Source: Holophagaceae bacterium (GTDB lineage Bacteria > Acidobacteriota > Holophagae > Holophagales > Holophagaceae). Taken from it: DNA of 64,000 nt. Below the pieces are notes generated by a model. That model ran no database searches and was not told where the DNA came from. It saw only the letters and a program-made list of their open reading frames with translations. Positions within the stretch are counted from its first letter, which is position 1. The number at the start of each line of letters is the position of its first letter. Of this stretch, positions 46,380 through 54,990 are shown piece by piece. The position numbers were made by a program, and so were the translations under genes. Where the stretch lies: NCBI GenBank assembly GCA_016722505.1, contig JADKJH010000001.1, positions 1 to 64,000 on the forward strand, in the 5' to 3' direction.

Positions 46380-49300
46380 GTGAATAACGAACGTGGCGAT
46401 AGTCAACAGGCTGAGTCGCTCGGCGGCGCGTTCACGCATCGGATGTCTAGATCAGCTCGAGTGCCGCAATGGTTCGTTCCCCATTGCCTGAAGTGGAAAA
46501 AGGCTGCCTCGATTGGCGCCAGGCTTGCCATCCTGTCGCTCTTGGCGTTGATAGCCCCTGCGAGGGCAGCCGACGCCCTCGACCCTTCAAGGGTATTGAC
46601 GCAGTACAAGAATGACCGCTGGCAGACGGAACAGGGCCTCCCCCAGAACACCGTTCAAGCGCTGTCGCAAACCCGGGATGGCTACCTCTGGGTGGGGACC
46701 ATGGATGGCCTGGCCAGGTTCGATGGGGTCCGATTCACAGTCTTCGATTCCCGCACCACCCCGGAGCTGGGCTCTGGATCGATCCTGGGTCTCATGGAGG
46801 ACGCCGAAGGAAATCTCTGGATCGGCCGCACGGGCGGGGCTTCCATCTATCGGAATGGCCAATTCCAAGCCGCCTTCGCCGAAGAGACGACTGCCGGCGC
46901 TTCAGTCTGGTCGTTCTGTCAGGGTCCGGATGGGGTCGTGTGGGCCGCATCGGACAATGGCTTGGTCCGCTGGGAGAAGGGCCGCACGCGGGTTTATCGG
47001 AAAGCCGATGGGTTGCCAACCGATAAGCTCCGCGCCATCACTTTCGACTCTGAGGGCGTCCTTTGGATCGGAACCTCTGGCGGGGGACTTGTTTCGTTCT
47101 CGAATGGCCGTTTCGAGACCTTTTCGTCAGCAAACGGGTTCCCGAACGAACAGGTCCGGGCAGTCTGCCCCGCCCCGGACGGAGGCGTCTGGGCCGCAAC
47201 CGCAGGCGGCGGGCTCGCCCATGTCCAGCATGGAAAGATCAAGGCCTATACCGTAGCCGATGGTCTTCCGACGAACCAGCTCTCAGCGCTCGCACTCGAC
47301 GCGCAAGGAACGCTCTGGATCGGAACCTGGGGCTCCGGGCTATGCCGCATGCGGGCCGGTCGCTTCTCAAACCTCTCCTCAGCGGGGGGGCTCTCGGGAG
47401 ACCAGGTCTGGTCCCTCTGCTCCGACCGCGAGGGCAGCCTCTGGGTTGGCACCTGGGTCGGGGGTCTGAACCGCTTGCGGAACAGGCACTTCGTCGTATT
47501 CGGCACCCCCGAGGGACTCTCCCATGACAACGCACGATCCGTCCTACAGGCGCGGGATGGCGCAATCTGGGTGGCCACAGCGGGCGGTGGTGTGAACCGG
47601 ATCCAGGGCGAAAGGGTCACGACGATCCGCGAGAAGCAGGGTCTGCCTAGCGACGAGACATCTTCCCTCTGCGAAGACAAAGACGGCTCTCTTTGGATCG
47701 GTACCTACACGTCGGGTGTCGCTCGGCTGAAGGCAGGACGGCTCGCCACGTATGGCACCAACCAGGGTCTCCCGAGTCTAGATGTCCGTGCGCTCTACCA
47801 GGATCGAGCGGGGACCCTCTGGGCCGGGACGATGGGGGGCCTCGCCCGGTTTGACGGACATGGCTTTGTTTCCGTGCAGGCTAAGGGAGTGGCGATCGAG
47901 GCCATCGTAACCATTCTCGAAGACCGGGACGAAACACTCTGGTTCGGAACGGTGGGAAAAGGGCTCGCCCAGCTCCGCGATGGGACATTCCACTTTCTGA
48001 CGAAGAAAGAAGGTCTCTCCTCCAATAGGGTCCTGGCCTTGCACGAGGATGGTCGTGGAAGCCTTTGGATCGGCACTAGCGGCGGCGGAATCAACCGCCT
48101 CCGGAATGGCCGGATCATCTCCATCCGCCCTGCCGACGGGCTCTGGGACGGAATTGTCCAGACGATCCTCGAAGACGGCGCAGGCAACTTCTGGATGACC
48201 TGCAACCGAGGGTTTTTCCGCACCCCAAGGTCAGAGCTTGATGCCTTCGCAGAGGGCCGCCTCGCGAAAGTAGTTTCAGTTGGTTACGGCCCCGCGGAGG
48301 CGCTCCGGAGCATCACTTTCTCGGGCGGCCAACTTCCTTCGGGCGCCATTGATTCCCGAGGACGATTGTGGTTCCCCACCTACAAGGGACTGGTTGTCGT
48401 CGACCCATCGAATCTCCCGCTGCCAGGCCCTGCTCCCGCCGTCAGAGTCGAGGACGTCACCGTGAATGGAGTTGACCAGCCCTCCAGCTCGGCCATACTC
48501 CTTCCCCCTGGATCAGGGCCCCTCTCAATCCGCTACACGGCAATGACGCTGCTTGACGCGGAGCGGGTCCAATTCCGTTACCGGATGGATGGCCTCCCAG
48601 GCGAGTGGGTGTACGCGGGAAGCCGGCGTGAAGCGTTCTTTCCCAGCCTTCCCCATGGCAGTTTCCGCTTCCGGGTGGCTGCATCGGCCGACGGAAAGTC
48701 ATGGCGCGAAGCACCCACTACGCTCGCTGTCATCATCCAGCCATTCTTCTACCAGACGCCATGGTTCCTGGGCCTCGCACTCACAATAGTTCTGGTTGCC
48801 GTGGGAACTGTCTACCGGCTCAGGACTGTCCAGCTCAGGCTCCGGCACGCCGAGATGGAGCGGCTCGTCAAGGAGAAGACCGAGGAGTTGCGGCGTGTCA
48901 ACGAGCATCTTTCCCAGCTCTCGTTCCTGGATGCCCTGACGGGCCTAGCAAACAGGCGGCGCTTCGACGAGGCGCTAGACGAAGAGTGGCGGCGCGCCCG
49001 ACGGTTCAAAACCTCCATCGCCCTTGTGATGGTTGATGTGGACTCCTTCAAGGCCTACAACGATGCCCTCGGGCACCCTGAGGGGGACCGTTGCCTCAAG
49101 GCGATTGCCGGCGTTTTTCTCCACTCGGTCAGCCGCGCGGGAGACCTCGCGGCACGGTACGGAGGTGAGGAGTTTGTCATCCTCGTGCCCGGAGCCGACC
49201 GTCTTACGACCCTGGCTTTCGCCGAGATGCTCCGGCACACGTGTGAAGCGCTGGCGATCCCCCACCCGGCCTCTCCGACGGGACCTTTTGTCACCATCAG

Positions 49301-49463
49301 CCTCGGAGTGGCCGCCTGCCTTCCCGCTGAAGGAATGGCCATGGGCTCGTTGGTCTTGGAGGCCGACGCTGCCCTCTATCGAGCCAAAACGCCGGCCGGA
49401 ATCGGGTCGCCTAGGAAGCATTACCGCGCCTCATGTGAGCGGACCACCCCGAAAGGGTTCTAA
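46380..49463 (+). CDS. Sensory diguanylate cyclase with two-component-regulator propeller
   Basis: 1027 residues from GTG 46380 (ATG 46443 is also plausible). A signal segment (LAILSLLALIAPARA) is followed by about fourteen Reg_prop repeats (GYLWVGTMDGLARFDG, LWIGTSGGGLVSF and similar), a Y_Y_Y domain (about residues 690-780), one membrane helix, a coiled coil and a GGDEF domain. The active site is GGEEF (about residue 928), with an RAGD inhibitory site five residues before it. Periplasmic ligand binding should control cyclic-di-GMP synthesis and product inhibition is likely. A ligand, perhaps a glycan, is not identifiable. Confidence 0.93.
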   Translation: MNNERGDSQQAESLGGAFTHRMSRSARVPQWFVPHCLKWKKAASIGARLAILSLLALIAPARAADALDPSRVLTQYKNDRWQTEQGLPQNTVQALSQTRDGYLWVGTMDGLARFDGVRFTVFDSRTTPELGSGSILGLMEDAEGNLWIGRTGGASIYRNGQFQAAFAEETTAGASVWSFCQGPDGVVWAASDNGLVRWEKGRTRVYRKADGLPTDKLRAITFDSEGVLWIGTSGGGLVSFSNGRFETFSSANGFPNEQVRAVCPAPDGGVWAATAGGGLAHVQHGKIKAYTVADGLPTNQLSALALDAQGTLWIGTWGSGLCRMRAGRFSNLSSAGGLSGDQVWSLCSDREGSLWVGTWVGGLNRLRNRHFVVFGTPEGLSHDNARSVLQARDGAIWVATAGGGVNRIQGERVTTIREKQGLPSDETSSLCEDKDGSLWIGTYTSGVARLKAGRLATYGTNQGLPSLDVRALYQDRAGTLWAGTMGGLARFDGHGFVSVQAKGVAIEAIVTILEDRDETLWFGTVGKGLAQLRDGTFHFLTKKEGLSSNRVLALHEDGRGSLWIGTSGGGINRLRNGRIISIRPADGLWDGIVQTILEDGAGNFWMTCNRGFFRTPRSELDAFAEGRLAKVVSVGYGPAEALRSITFSGGQLPSGAIDSRGRLWFPTYKGLVVVDPSNLPLPGPAPAVRVEDVTVNGVDQPSSSAILLPPGSGPLSIRYTAMTLLDAERVQFRYRMDGLPGEWVYAGSRREAFFPSLPHGSFRFRVAASADGKSWREAPTTLAVIIQPFFYQTPWFLGLALTIVLVAVGTVYRLRTVQLRLRHAEMERLVKEKTEELRRVNEHLSQLSFLDALTGLANRRRFDEALDEEWRRARRFKTSIALVMVDVDSFKAYNDALGHPEGDRCLKAIAGVFLHSVSRAGDLAARYGGEEFVILVPGADRLTTLAFAEMLRHTCEALAIPHPASPTGPFVTISLGVAACLPAEGMAMGSLVLEADAALYRAKTPAGIGSPRKHYRASCERTTPKGF

Positions 49464-50044
49464 CCGGGCTGTCCAGGTTGGGAGAATGCCCCAAACATGG
49501 CGAATGGGTAGACCGGATGGGTGGACCGGTTGGGTGGTCATTTTCGAACCGGATCTAGAGCGGGCCGGGTATTCAATCCAGTATGTGTTTAAACACATTT
49601 CATTCCCCCTGGGCGCGAGATACCGGACCCATCCGCCCTGCCCCTTCCAGGAACCGCCATGCCCCGCACCGAAGTCCTGATCACCACAATCGGTTGCCGA
49701 GTTCTCTTCAGAGGGGACCTGCGATTGAAAGCGTGTAGTGTTCCCAGGGGGAAAAACGGCTCGTTCGGAGCGCCCGGGGACCTTCTACCCAGTCTCCTGG
49801 ATTTAGCTGATGTTTGGTGCCCTTCAAGTCCTGGGGGCGTCCAGGAAGCCAAGGGAAAGCAGCTCATTCATGCGACGAGGCAGGCAGAAAAATCTGTCTC
49901 CCCATTGAAACAATTCCTGTTCCGTCAACCTGCCCGGAGGCCAATTCAAGGAGAGGGTCTGATGCACAACACCTCCTAGGCCGCAGGCTTTCCCGATTTC
50001 GTTGGATCTAGTTCATAAACCACACACATCAAGGAGCCAATTCC
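49464..50044. other. Intergenic, no gene
   Basis: About 580 bases. Holds an 16-base palindrome ATGTGTTTAAACACAT (49583-49598) and short inverted ACCGG elements near 49510-49560. ORFs here look like noise. The last 50 bases should carry the promoter and AAGGAG ribosome-binding site of the next gene. Confidence 0.4.
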
Positions 50045-51226
50045 ATGCATCACGAAACCAAGCATTTGCAGAGGACTTCAACCTCCGCGTTCAGCCGCCT
50101 CGCCACCAGGACCGCTTCCATAGCCACCAGCCTCGGATTCGCCCTTCTTGTTGCGTCCCCAGCCGCCGCCCAAGGCACCTACACAGCCATTGATCTCACC
50201 CCAGCGGGTTATGGCGTGGCCAATGCCGCCACCAATGGAATGGCCGCCGGCTTGACGTCCACCTCGCCTTTGGCCTTCTCCGGCCGGGCCGCCCTGTGGA
50301 CGAATAGCGGTCTTGTGGATCTTCACCCAGCGCTGCTGGATAATCCCGCCCTTGGCCTCACCGGCCGCTCGACCATCACCGGGTCCGCAGTCAACTTGCA
50401 AGTCGGCTGGGGAGCTGGTTCAGTGACGGGCAACCGCTCTGCCGCCATGGCATGGCGCGACACCCCAGAAAGCGCCACGATATTGAGCCTTCCCTTCGCA
50501 AGCTCCTCCTCCCAGGCCGTTAAGACAGACGGCGTGCAGATCGTCGGTTTTGCCAATCCCTACATCAAAGATGGCACCACCATAGGTCCCACTCGCGCCA
50601 TCGTATGGGACGCCGCCACAGGAACCGCGGTTGATCTAGGAGACGGCGGCAACGGCGCCCAGGCCCTGGGCGTTGGCGGCGGCCAACAAGTGGGCTACGT
50701 GTTCAGAGGCGGCATTAATGCGGCACTTTGGACGGGCAGCGATAAGTCCCTGCTCGTCATCCATCCCAAGAATGCCGCGGCTTCGCAGGCCAACGGGACC
50801 GACGGAATCCGACAGGTGGGCTGGGCCGGCTATGATGTGCGCGTCCGGTCCGAAGCCGCCAAGGGCAGCCATGACGCCCGCTTCAACTACGCCACTGTGT
50901 GGACCGGCACTGTCGCAAGCGCGACGACCATCCATCCCTACCCCATCAACAACCCCACGACCTCCTTCTCCCACAGCTACGCCACGGCCGTGAACGGTCA
51001 GACCATCGTGGGCTACGCGGGAGACCAGACGGCCATCGGCACACCCGCCTATAACCACGCCATCGTTTGGGACGGCTCGCTGAATTCCATTGATCTCAAT
51101 GCCTTCCTGCCCGCCGGTTTCGTAGGCTCACAGGCCTTCTCCGTTGATGCGCAGGGCAACATCGCCGGTGTCATGAGCACCGCAGACGGCCAACGCCACG
51201 CCGTGCTCTGGGTTCCGATTCCCTGA
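50045..51226 (+). CDS. Secreted HAF-repeat-like protein
   Basis: 393 residues with a signal peptide ending ASPAAAQ (about residue 43). The mature part repeats a pattern of a small-residue stretch followed by xAxLW or AIVWD: AALWTNSGLVDL, AIVWDAATGTAVDLGDGG, AALWTGSDKSL, AIVWDGSLNSIDL and HAVLWVP. This is the layout of extracellular HAF-type propeller proteins. Function unknown. It ends with a strong terminator. AAGGAGCC precedes the ATG. Confidence 0.78.
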   Translation: MHHETKHLQRTSTSAFSRLATRTASIATSLGFALLVASPAAAQGTYTAIDLTPAGYGVANAATNGMAAGLTSTSPLAFSGRAALWTNSGLVDLHPALLDNPALGLTGRSTITGSAVNLQVGWGAGSVTGNRSAAMAWRDTPESATILSLPFASSSSQAVKTDGVQIVGFANPYIKDGTTIGPTRAIVWDAATGTAVDLGDGGNGAQALGVGGGQQVGYVFRGGINAALWTGSDKSLLVIHPKNAAASQANGTDGIRQVGWAGYDVRVRSEAAKGSHDARFNYATVWTGTVASATTIHPYPINNPTTSFSHSYATAVNGQTIVGYAGDQTAIGTPAYNHAIVWDGSLNSIDLNAFLPAGFVGSQAFSVDAQGNIAGVMSTADGQRHAVLWVPIP

Positions 51227-51258
51227 CGCGCAACACCTGGTCCGCACCCGCACCGCAA

Positions 51259-51288
51259 CCGCCCGCAGAATCCTGCGGGCGGATTTTT
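51259..51288 (+). terminator. Rho-independent terminator
   Basis: CCGCCCGCAG, loop AATC, CTGCGGGCGG, then ATTTTT; 33 bases after the stop of the HAF-like gene. Confidence 0.9.
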
Positions 51289-51354
51289 AGGTACAAGAGC
51301 CGCCGATGAAGCCGGGGATTGATGCCCGTGGAGTCGGCCCTACCGCCGCGTGCC

Positions 51355-51530
51355 GTGGAGGGGGTGGCCCTCGTTGTTCACACCATCCAAAGAGTGCACA
51401 GCAGCATCAAGGCCGCATCACGGTGGAAAGCCAGATGGGAAAAGGGACCACGTTCACCGTTTCGATCCCGTTCTCGGGTGATGTGCAGGTAGCTTCCAAA
51501 TGGAGTGGAGCGTTTATGGCGTCGTTCTGA
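51355..51530 (+). pseudogene. Remnant of a histidine kinase ATPase domain
   Basis: One frame gives GVALVVHTIQR, the G2-box helix of HATPase_c; after a frameshift the next gives QQHQGRITVESQMGKGTTF and TVSIPF, the family C-terminus. Nothing of the sensor or dimerisation parts is present. A response-regulator scrap lies at 53.2 kb, so both may come from one hybrid kinase cut by rearrangement. Confidence 0.7.
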
Positions 51531-51638
51531 GGGTGTATAGCCTTCCCCTGGCGCACTCCGGAGCAGCGGGAGCACTTCGAGGACTGACTCCGCCACTTGA
51601 ACCGGAAGGCGGAGTCGGCCCCTTCAGGGGCTCGAGGG

Positions 51639-53105
51639 CTAGGGGTAGTAAACCCCGACACGGCTGTACACGATGTTGCTTTCCATGGCGGTGACCACGA
51701 CCCGGCCATCCGGGAGCAGTCCCGTGGTCCGCTGGGTCTGGTGGTAGGAGGCTGGAAAGCCTTGGAGGCTGAATGCCCCCGTGGCGGGGGTGTAGACCTC
51801 CGCCGCGCCGATTCCGTATCCGCCGGCTCCGGGGAGGGCGAGCACGGTGCCGTTCAGCAGCACCACCATTCCGAAGGAGAACTTCGGGTGCTGAAGCGAT
51901 CCGGTGGGGGTGAACTGTCCCCCGGCGGGGTCGAAGAGCCAGGCTTCGGTAAGGCCCTTGATGATGGTGTTGGCATCGGAGGTGTACCCCCCAGCGACAA
52001 GCACCTTGCCCGAGGGGAGGAGCACCGCACTGTGCCGGGCTCTGGGCTGTCCGAGGCTGGTGGAGAGCGGTTGGAACACCCGGCTGACCGGATCCCAAAT
52101 CTCCATGCTCGCCGTGAGATCCGACCTCATGTCGCGGCCTGTAACGCCGCCTGTGATGAGGACTCGGCCATCAGTCATCGCTGTGGCTGTGTGGCCATAA
52201 CGCGGAACCCCCATGGGAGCGACTGCTACAAAGCCTCCCGCTCCACCGTTCAGGGCAGGGTCGAAGAGCTCGGCCATCGGGGTGGGAGGTTGGAAGGAGG
52301 TGCCAGGCCAGTCAGCGGTCGTGACCCCGCCGGTCACGAGGACTTTGCCGTCGGCGAGCAGGGTGGCCTGGTGGCCTGCCCGGCGGGTGCCCATATCCGG
52401 AAGGCGGGTGAACGCCTTGGTGGAGGGGTTGTAGACCTCCGCCGAGTTGAGGGGGGTCTCCCGGGATTGTTCAACGCCGCCGAGCAGCAAGACGCGCCCA
52501 TCCTTCAGGAGGGTCGCGGTGTGTCCCATCCGGCCTTTACTCATCGGACCCGTTGCGGTGAACACCCCCAACCGGTCGCCGGAGGAGAGGTCCAGGAGTA
52601 GGGCGGTGTTATAGGCAATGCCAGAATCGGCGCCACCGGTGATCAGGCAGGTGCCGTTGGCCAGCACCGTCAGGGTGGGGCCCGCATGGGTGTACCAGAC
52701 ATCCGTGTAACCGTGCCGGAAGGGATCCACGATTCGCGCGTTTCCCCAAATCCCACCGCTCGCGCGGACGGTGATCGTGACCGTGGCGGTGCTGTTGGGG
52801 TCCTGGGGATGGGTCGCCTGGAGTCTATAGGTTCCGGAGATCCCCGGCGCGCTGTAGTTCGTGAGGTTCGAGTAAGGGTAGACGTAGAAATCGCCGCTGT
52901 TCGGCTCCAACAATCTCCAGTTCAGGAGCGCACCGTCCGACGAAGTGCCGTTGAACTGGGCGAAGCCTCCCGCGACCAGCGAGACAGTACTCGGGGTGAT
53001 GCCGACCTGAAACTTCGGTGCTGGGGCCTTGTCCCCGCCACCACCGCCGCAACCCGGCAGCAGGCATACCAGCCCCAGCAAGGAACCCTGAACCCATCGG
53101 ATCAT
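51639..53105 (-). CDS. Kelch-repeat lipoprotein
   Basis: About 488 residues from ATG 53105. Lipobox LVCLLPGC, a poly-Gly linker, an Ig-like/BIG2-type segment (residues 35-115), then six or so Kelch blades each with a GHTATLL..GRVL..GG pattern (GHTATLLKDGRVLLLGG, GHQATLLADGKVLVTGG, GHTATAMTDGRVLITGG, RHSAVLLPSGKVLVAGG). A cell-surface beta-propeller of unknown binding partner. Its start lies 4 bases beyond the transposase remnant's frame. Confidence 0.88.
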   Translation of the reverse strand: MIRWVQGSLLGLVCLLPGCGGGGGDKAPAPKFQVGITPSTVSLVAGGFAQFNGTSSDGALLNWRLLEPNSGDFYVYPYSNLTNYSAPGISGTYRLQATHPQDPNSTATVTITVRASGGIWGNARIVDPFRHGYTDVWYTHAGPTLTVLANGTCLITGGADSGIAYNTALLLDLSSGDRLGVFTATGPMSKGRMGHTATLLKDGRVLLLGGVEQSRETPLNSAEVYNPSTKAFTRLPDMGTRRAGHQATLLADGKVLVTGGVTTADWPGTSFQPPTPMAELFDPALNGGAGGFVAVAPMGVPRYGHTATAMTDGRVLITGGVTGRDMRSDLTASMEIWDPVSRVFQPLSTSLGQPRARHSAVLLPSGKVLVAGGYTSDANTIIKGLTEAWLFDPAGGQFTPTGSLQHPKFSFGMVVLLNGTVLALPGAGGYGIGAAEVYTPATGAFSLQGFPASYHQTQRTTGLLPDGRVVVTAMESNIVYSRVGVYYP

Positions 53106-53217
53106 CTGAATTTTCCCCAACCTTCGATTATAGGGGTGGCCGTCCGGACCTTCCAGCCTGCAGTTGGAATCTTGGTCACGGAATCCAGGTACGACGTGGG
53201 TTCCGCACCGCGCCGGC

Positions 53218-53295
53218 CTACCCCTTCTCCGCCCAGGCTCGGATCGCCTCCCTCAACTCCGCGAGACCCAGGGGCTTCACCAGGTGGGCGTTCAT
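53218..53295 (-). pseudogene. Response-regulator C-terminal remnant
   Basis: 25 codons reading MNAHLVKPLGLAELREAI then RAWAEKG and a stop: the beta5-alpha5 end of a receiver domain, where the KP lysine is the conserved switch residue. It is joined out of frame to the transposase remnant upstream at about 53296. Confidence 0.65.
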
Positions 53296-53296
53296 G

Positions 53297-53626
53297 CCGC
53301 AGCGGCACCGCAGGTAGCACACGCTCGCACAACCATGTGGCGCCCTCATGCATTCTCCGGCCACCACACGAAGGACAGAACCCACGCCCCTTGCAAGAGA
53401 AGGGCACCAGACGGTCGTGGCCACAGGTGGCGCAGTGGGCGCGGGCGAAGCCTTCCTTCAAATCCCCGCTGCGGAGGTACGTATCGAATTCGCGGTTCAC
53501 GAACGACGGGAGCGGCCTGCCGTGGGCTTCGCAGGTGTCGCGGACACGGGGCCAGTACCGCGAGACGCAGCGGCGCAAGATCGTCTGGTCAGAACAGCGA
53601 GGTTCGTAGGTGTGGGTGGGGTACAT
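53297..53626 (-). pseudogene. IS91-like transposase N-terminal remnant
   Basis: About 110 residues: DTCEAHGRPLPSFVNREFD, then a zinc-binding region HCATCGHDRLVPFSCKGRGF, CPSCGGRR and MHEGATWL. This is the start of IS91/Y2 transposases, which run to about 350-400 residues. It breaks off after VLPAVPLR and continues into receiver-domain DNA. No terminal oriIS or terIS sequence could be identified by eye. Confidence 0.75.
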
Positions 53627-53696
53627 CGAATATATTTCGTTTTATTTTCGCTTTATAATCAATCTGAATTCTTCAAGACGCCTAAGATTGCGCCCG

Positions 53697-53972
53697 CTAT
53701 GGGTCGCAACGTTCGACGGTATCCACGTGGGCGATGATGATGACGTTGGCGGGGCAGTCCTTCTGCCCGATCACATCGTCCACCGCGCCGCCGTTCCGGG
53801 CCACGAGCACCCGATCTCCGGGGCCGGCCTGGACTCCATCAAGGGCCACCATGGTGCGATCACCGGGACGGCCGTCCTCCAGAATTTCGCGCACCAATAG
53901 GAGTTTCCGCCCCGCGAAAAAGGCATGCTTTTCAGTGGCGACCACCGGGGCAAGCACTTCGGCGATGAACAT
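53697..53972 (-). CDS. BMC-P shell vertex protein (EutN/CcmL family), copy 1
   Basis: 91 residues: MFIAEVLAPVVATEKHAFFAG, KLLLVREI, VALDGVQAGPGDRVLVARNG and VDDVIGQKDC. The EutN/CcmL pentamer fold caps vertices of the polyhedral shell. Last gene of the nine-gene operon. Three different BMC-P genes are present, as in Haliangium-type loci. Confidence 0.92.
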   Translation of the reverse strand: MFIAEVLAPVVATEKHAFFAGRKLLLVREILEDGRPGDRTMVALDGVQAGPGDRVLVARNGGAVDDVIGQKDCPANVIIIAHVDTVERCDP

Positions 53973-54034
53973 GGGGGTTCTCCTTGAGCTTGCCTAGATA
54001 CTAAAAGGTTGAATTAAAGCAGCCACGAAGCCGC

Positions 54035-54092
54035 ACGAAGGGACACCAATAAAAAACCTTCATGTGGTTCGTGTCCATTCGTGTCCCTTCGT
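54035..54092. repeat. Inverted repeat between BMC-P genes
   Basis: ACGAAGGGACAC (54035-54046) and its reverse complement GTGTCCCTTCGT (54081-54092), with a second outer pair CCACGAAG/CTTCGTGG. It occupies most of the 144-base gap 53973-54116 and could act as an internal processing or attenuation hairpin lowering expression of the last BMC-P. Confidence 0.6.
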
Positions 54093-54116
54093 GGCTTGAT
54101 CCTCTAAAAATTGAGC

Positions 54117-54377
54117 TCAGACGGCCGAATCCACAAGTCCAACGATGCAGGCATCAATGGGTCCGTAGGCATTGGGAAGGGCCTTGGGGGCTTCTCGCGC
54201 ATCAATGTACATCACGAGGTCGCCATCACGGGATGCCACCAGGTCCACGGCCGCCAGGGGATCTCCCAGAACCCGGTCGGATCCATCCACGGGCTGGATC
54301 ATCCGAAGCTTGAGACCATCCAGGGACTCGAGTTTCTGCGTAGCGACCACTAGGCCCTTCACTCGCGCGAGAAGCAT
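54117..54377 (-). CDS. BMC-P shell vertex protein, copy 2
   Basis: 86 residues: ARVKGLVVATQKLESLDGLKL, MIQPVD, DPLAAVDLVASRDGDLVMY and DACIVGLVD. Same fold as the other two BMC-P proteins. Its start overlaps the BMC-T stop by 19 bases, so it is coupled. Confidence 0.9.
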   Translation of the reverse strand: MLLARVKGLVVATQKLESLDGLKLRMIQPVDGSDRVLGDPLAAVDLVASRDGDLVMYIDAREAPKALPNAYGPIDACIVGLVDSAV

Positions 54378-54964
54378 AGGCTCTCCAGACCTTCGTGCAC
54401 GAGAGTCTGGATGCGCTCATGGGGGCGCGCCAGGATCTCGCTTTGGATGAATGCGCCTTCTTTTCGGAGTAGAGCTTCCGCAGTGGCGATGGCGGCCTCA
54501 ACCTCCGCCAAATCACCGGTGAGCGTGAAGTAGCCCTTTCCGCCCATGTCCAGGTCGAAGGTGATTTCCAGCAGCCGCACCGCGGTGGTCTTGACAGCTT
54601 TGTCCGCAGCCTGGATCAGAGCGGCCAGGGCCTGGGCCTCGACGATGCCCAGCGCGTCCGTGGGGATGGTCGTGCTCCGTTTGCCCTGGAGGGCCGCAAG
54701 AACCTGCCCATGCAGATTCGGAATGAAGGTCCAACTTACGAGGCAGGGATCGGCCTTGTCTCGTCCCTCTTCCACGGCCTCCAAAAGATCAGCCTCCTTC
54801 CCGGTGACCTGGATCATGAATTTTCCAGAGCCCACGGGCCCTGCCCGGAGCAGGCGCACTTCTGCCTTCTTGAGCATGAGGTCCGTGACCATCAGCCCCT
54901 TGGCGATGCTGGACAACTCAATGATGCCGAGGGTCGGGACCGGGTTCGTTTTGGGTTTGGCCAT
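54359..54964 (-). CDS. BMC-T tandem-domain shell protein, copy 1
   Basis: 201 residues with two BMC domains: TLGIIELSSIAKGLMVTDLML and DALGIVEAQALAALIQAADKA. Trimers form pseudohexameric facets whose central pores may pass larger substrates or cofactors. It lies between the aldehyde dehydrogenase and a BMC-P gene. Confidence 0.93.
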   Translation of the reverse strand: MAKPKTNPVPTLGIIELSSIAKGLMVTDLMLKKAEVRLLRAGPVGSGKFMIQVTGKEADLLEAVEEGRDKADPCLVSWTFIPNLHGQVLAALQGKRSTTIPTDALGIVEAQALAALIQAADKAVKTTAVRLLEITFDLDMGGKGYFTLTGDLAEVEAAIATAEALLRKEGAFIQSEILARPHERIQTLVHEGLESLCFSRE

Positions 54965-54990
54965 GGAAGGATCCAGTCAGTCGCGGAAGA

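Noticed and set aside
49583..49598. Palindrome ATGTGTTTAAACACAT, with a near copy at 34252-34267
   Set aside because: The second instance is in a coding start and differs at the centre; two hits are too few to call an operator family.
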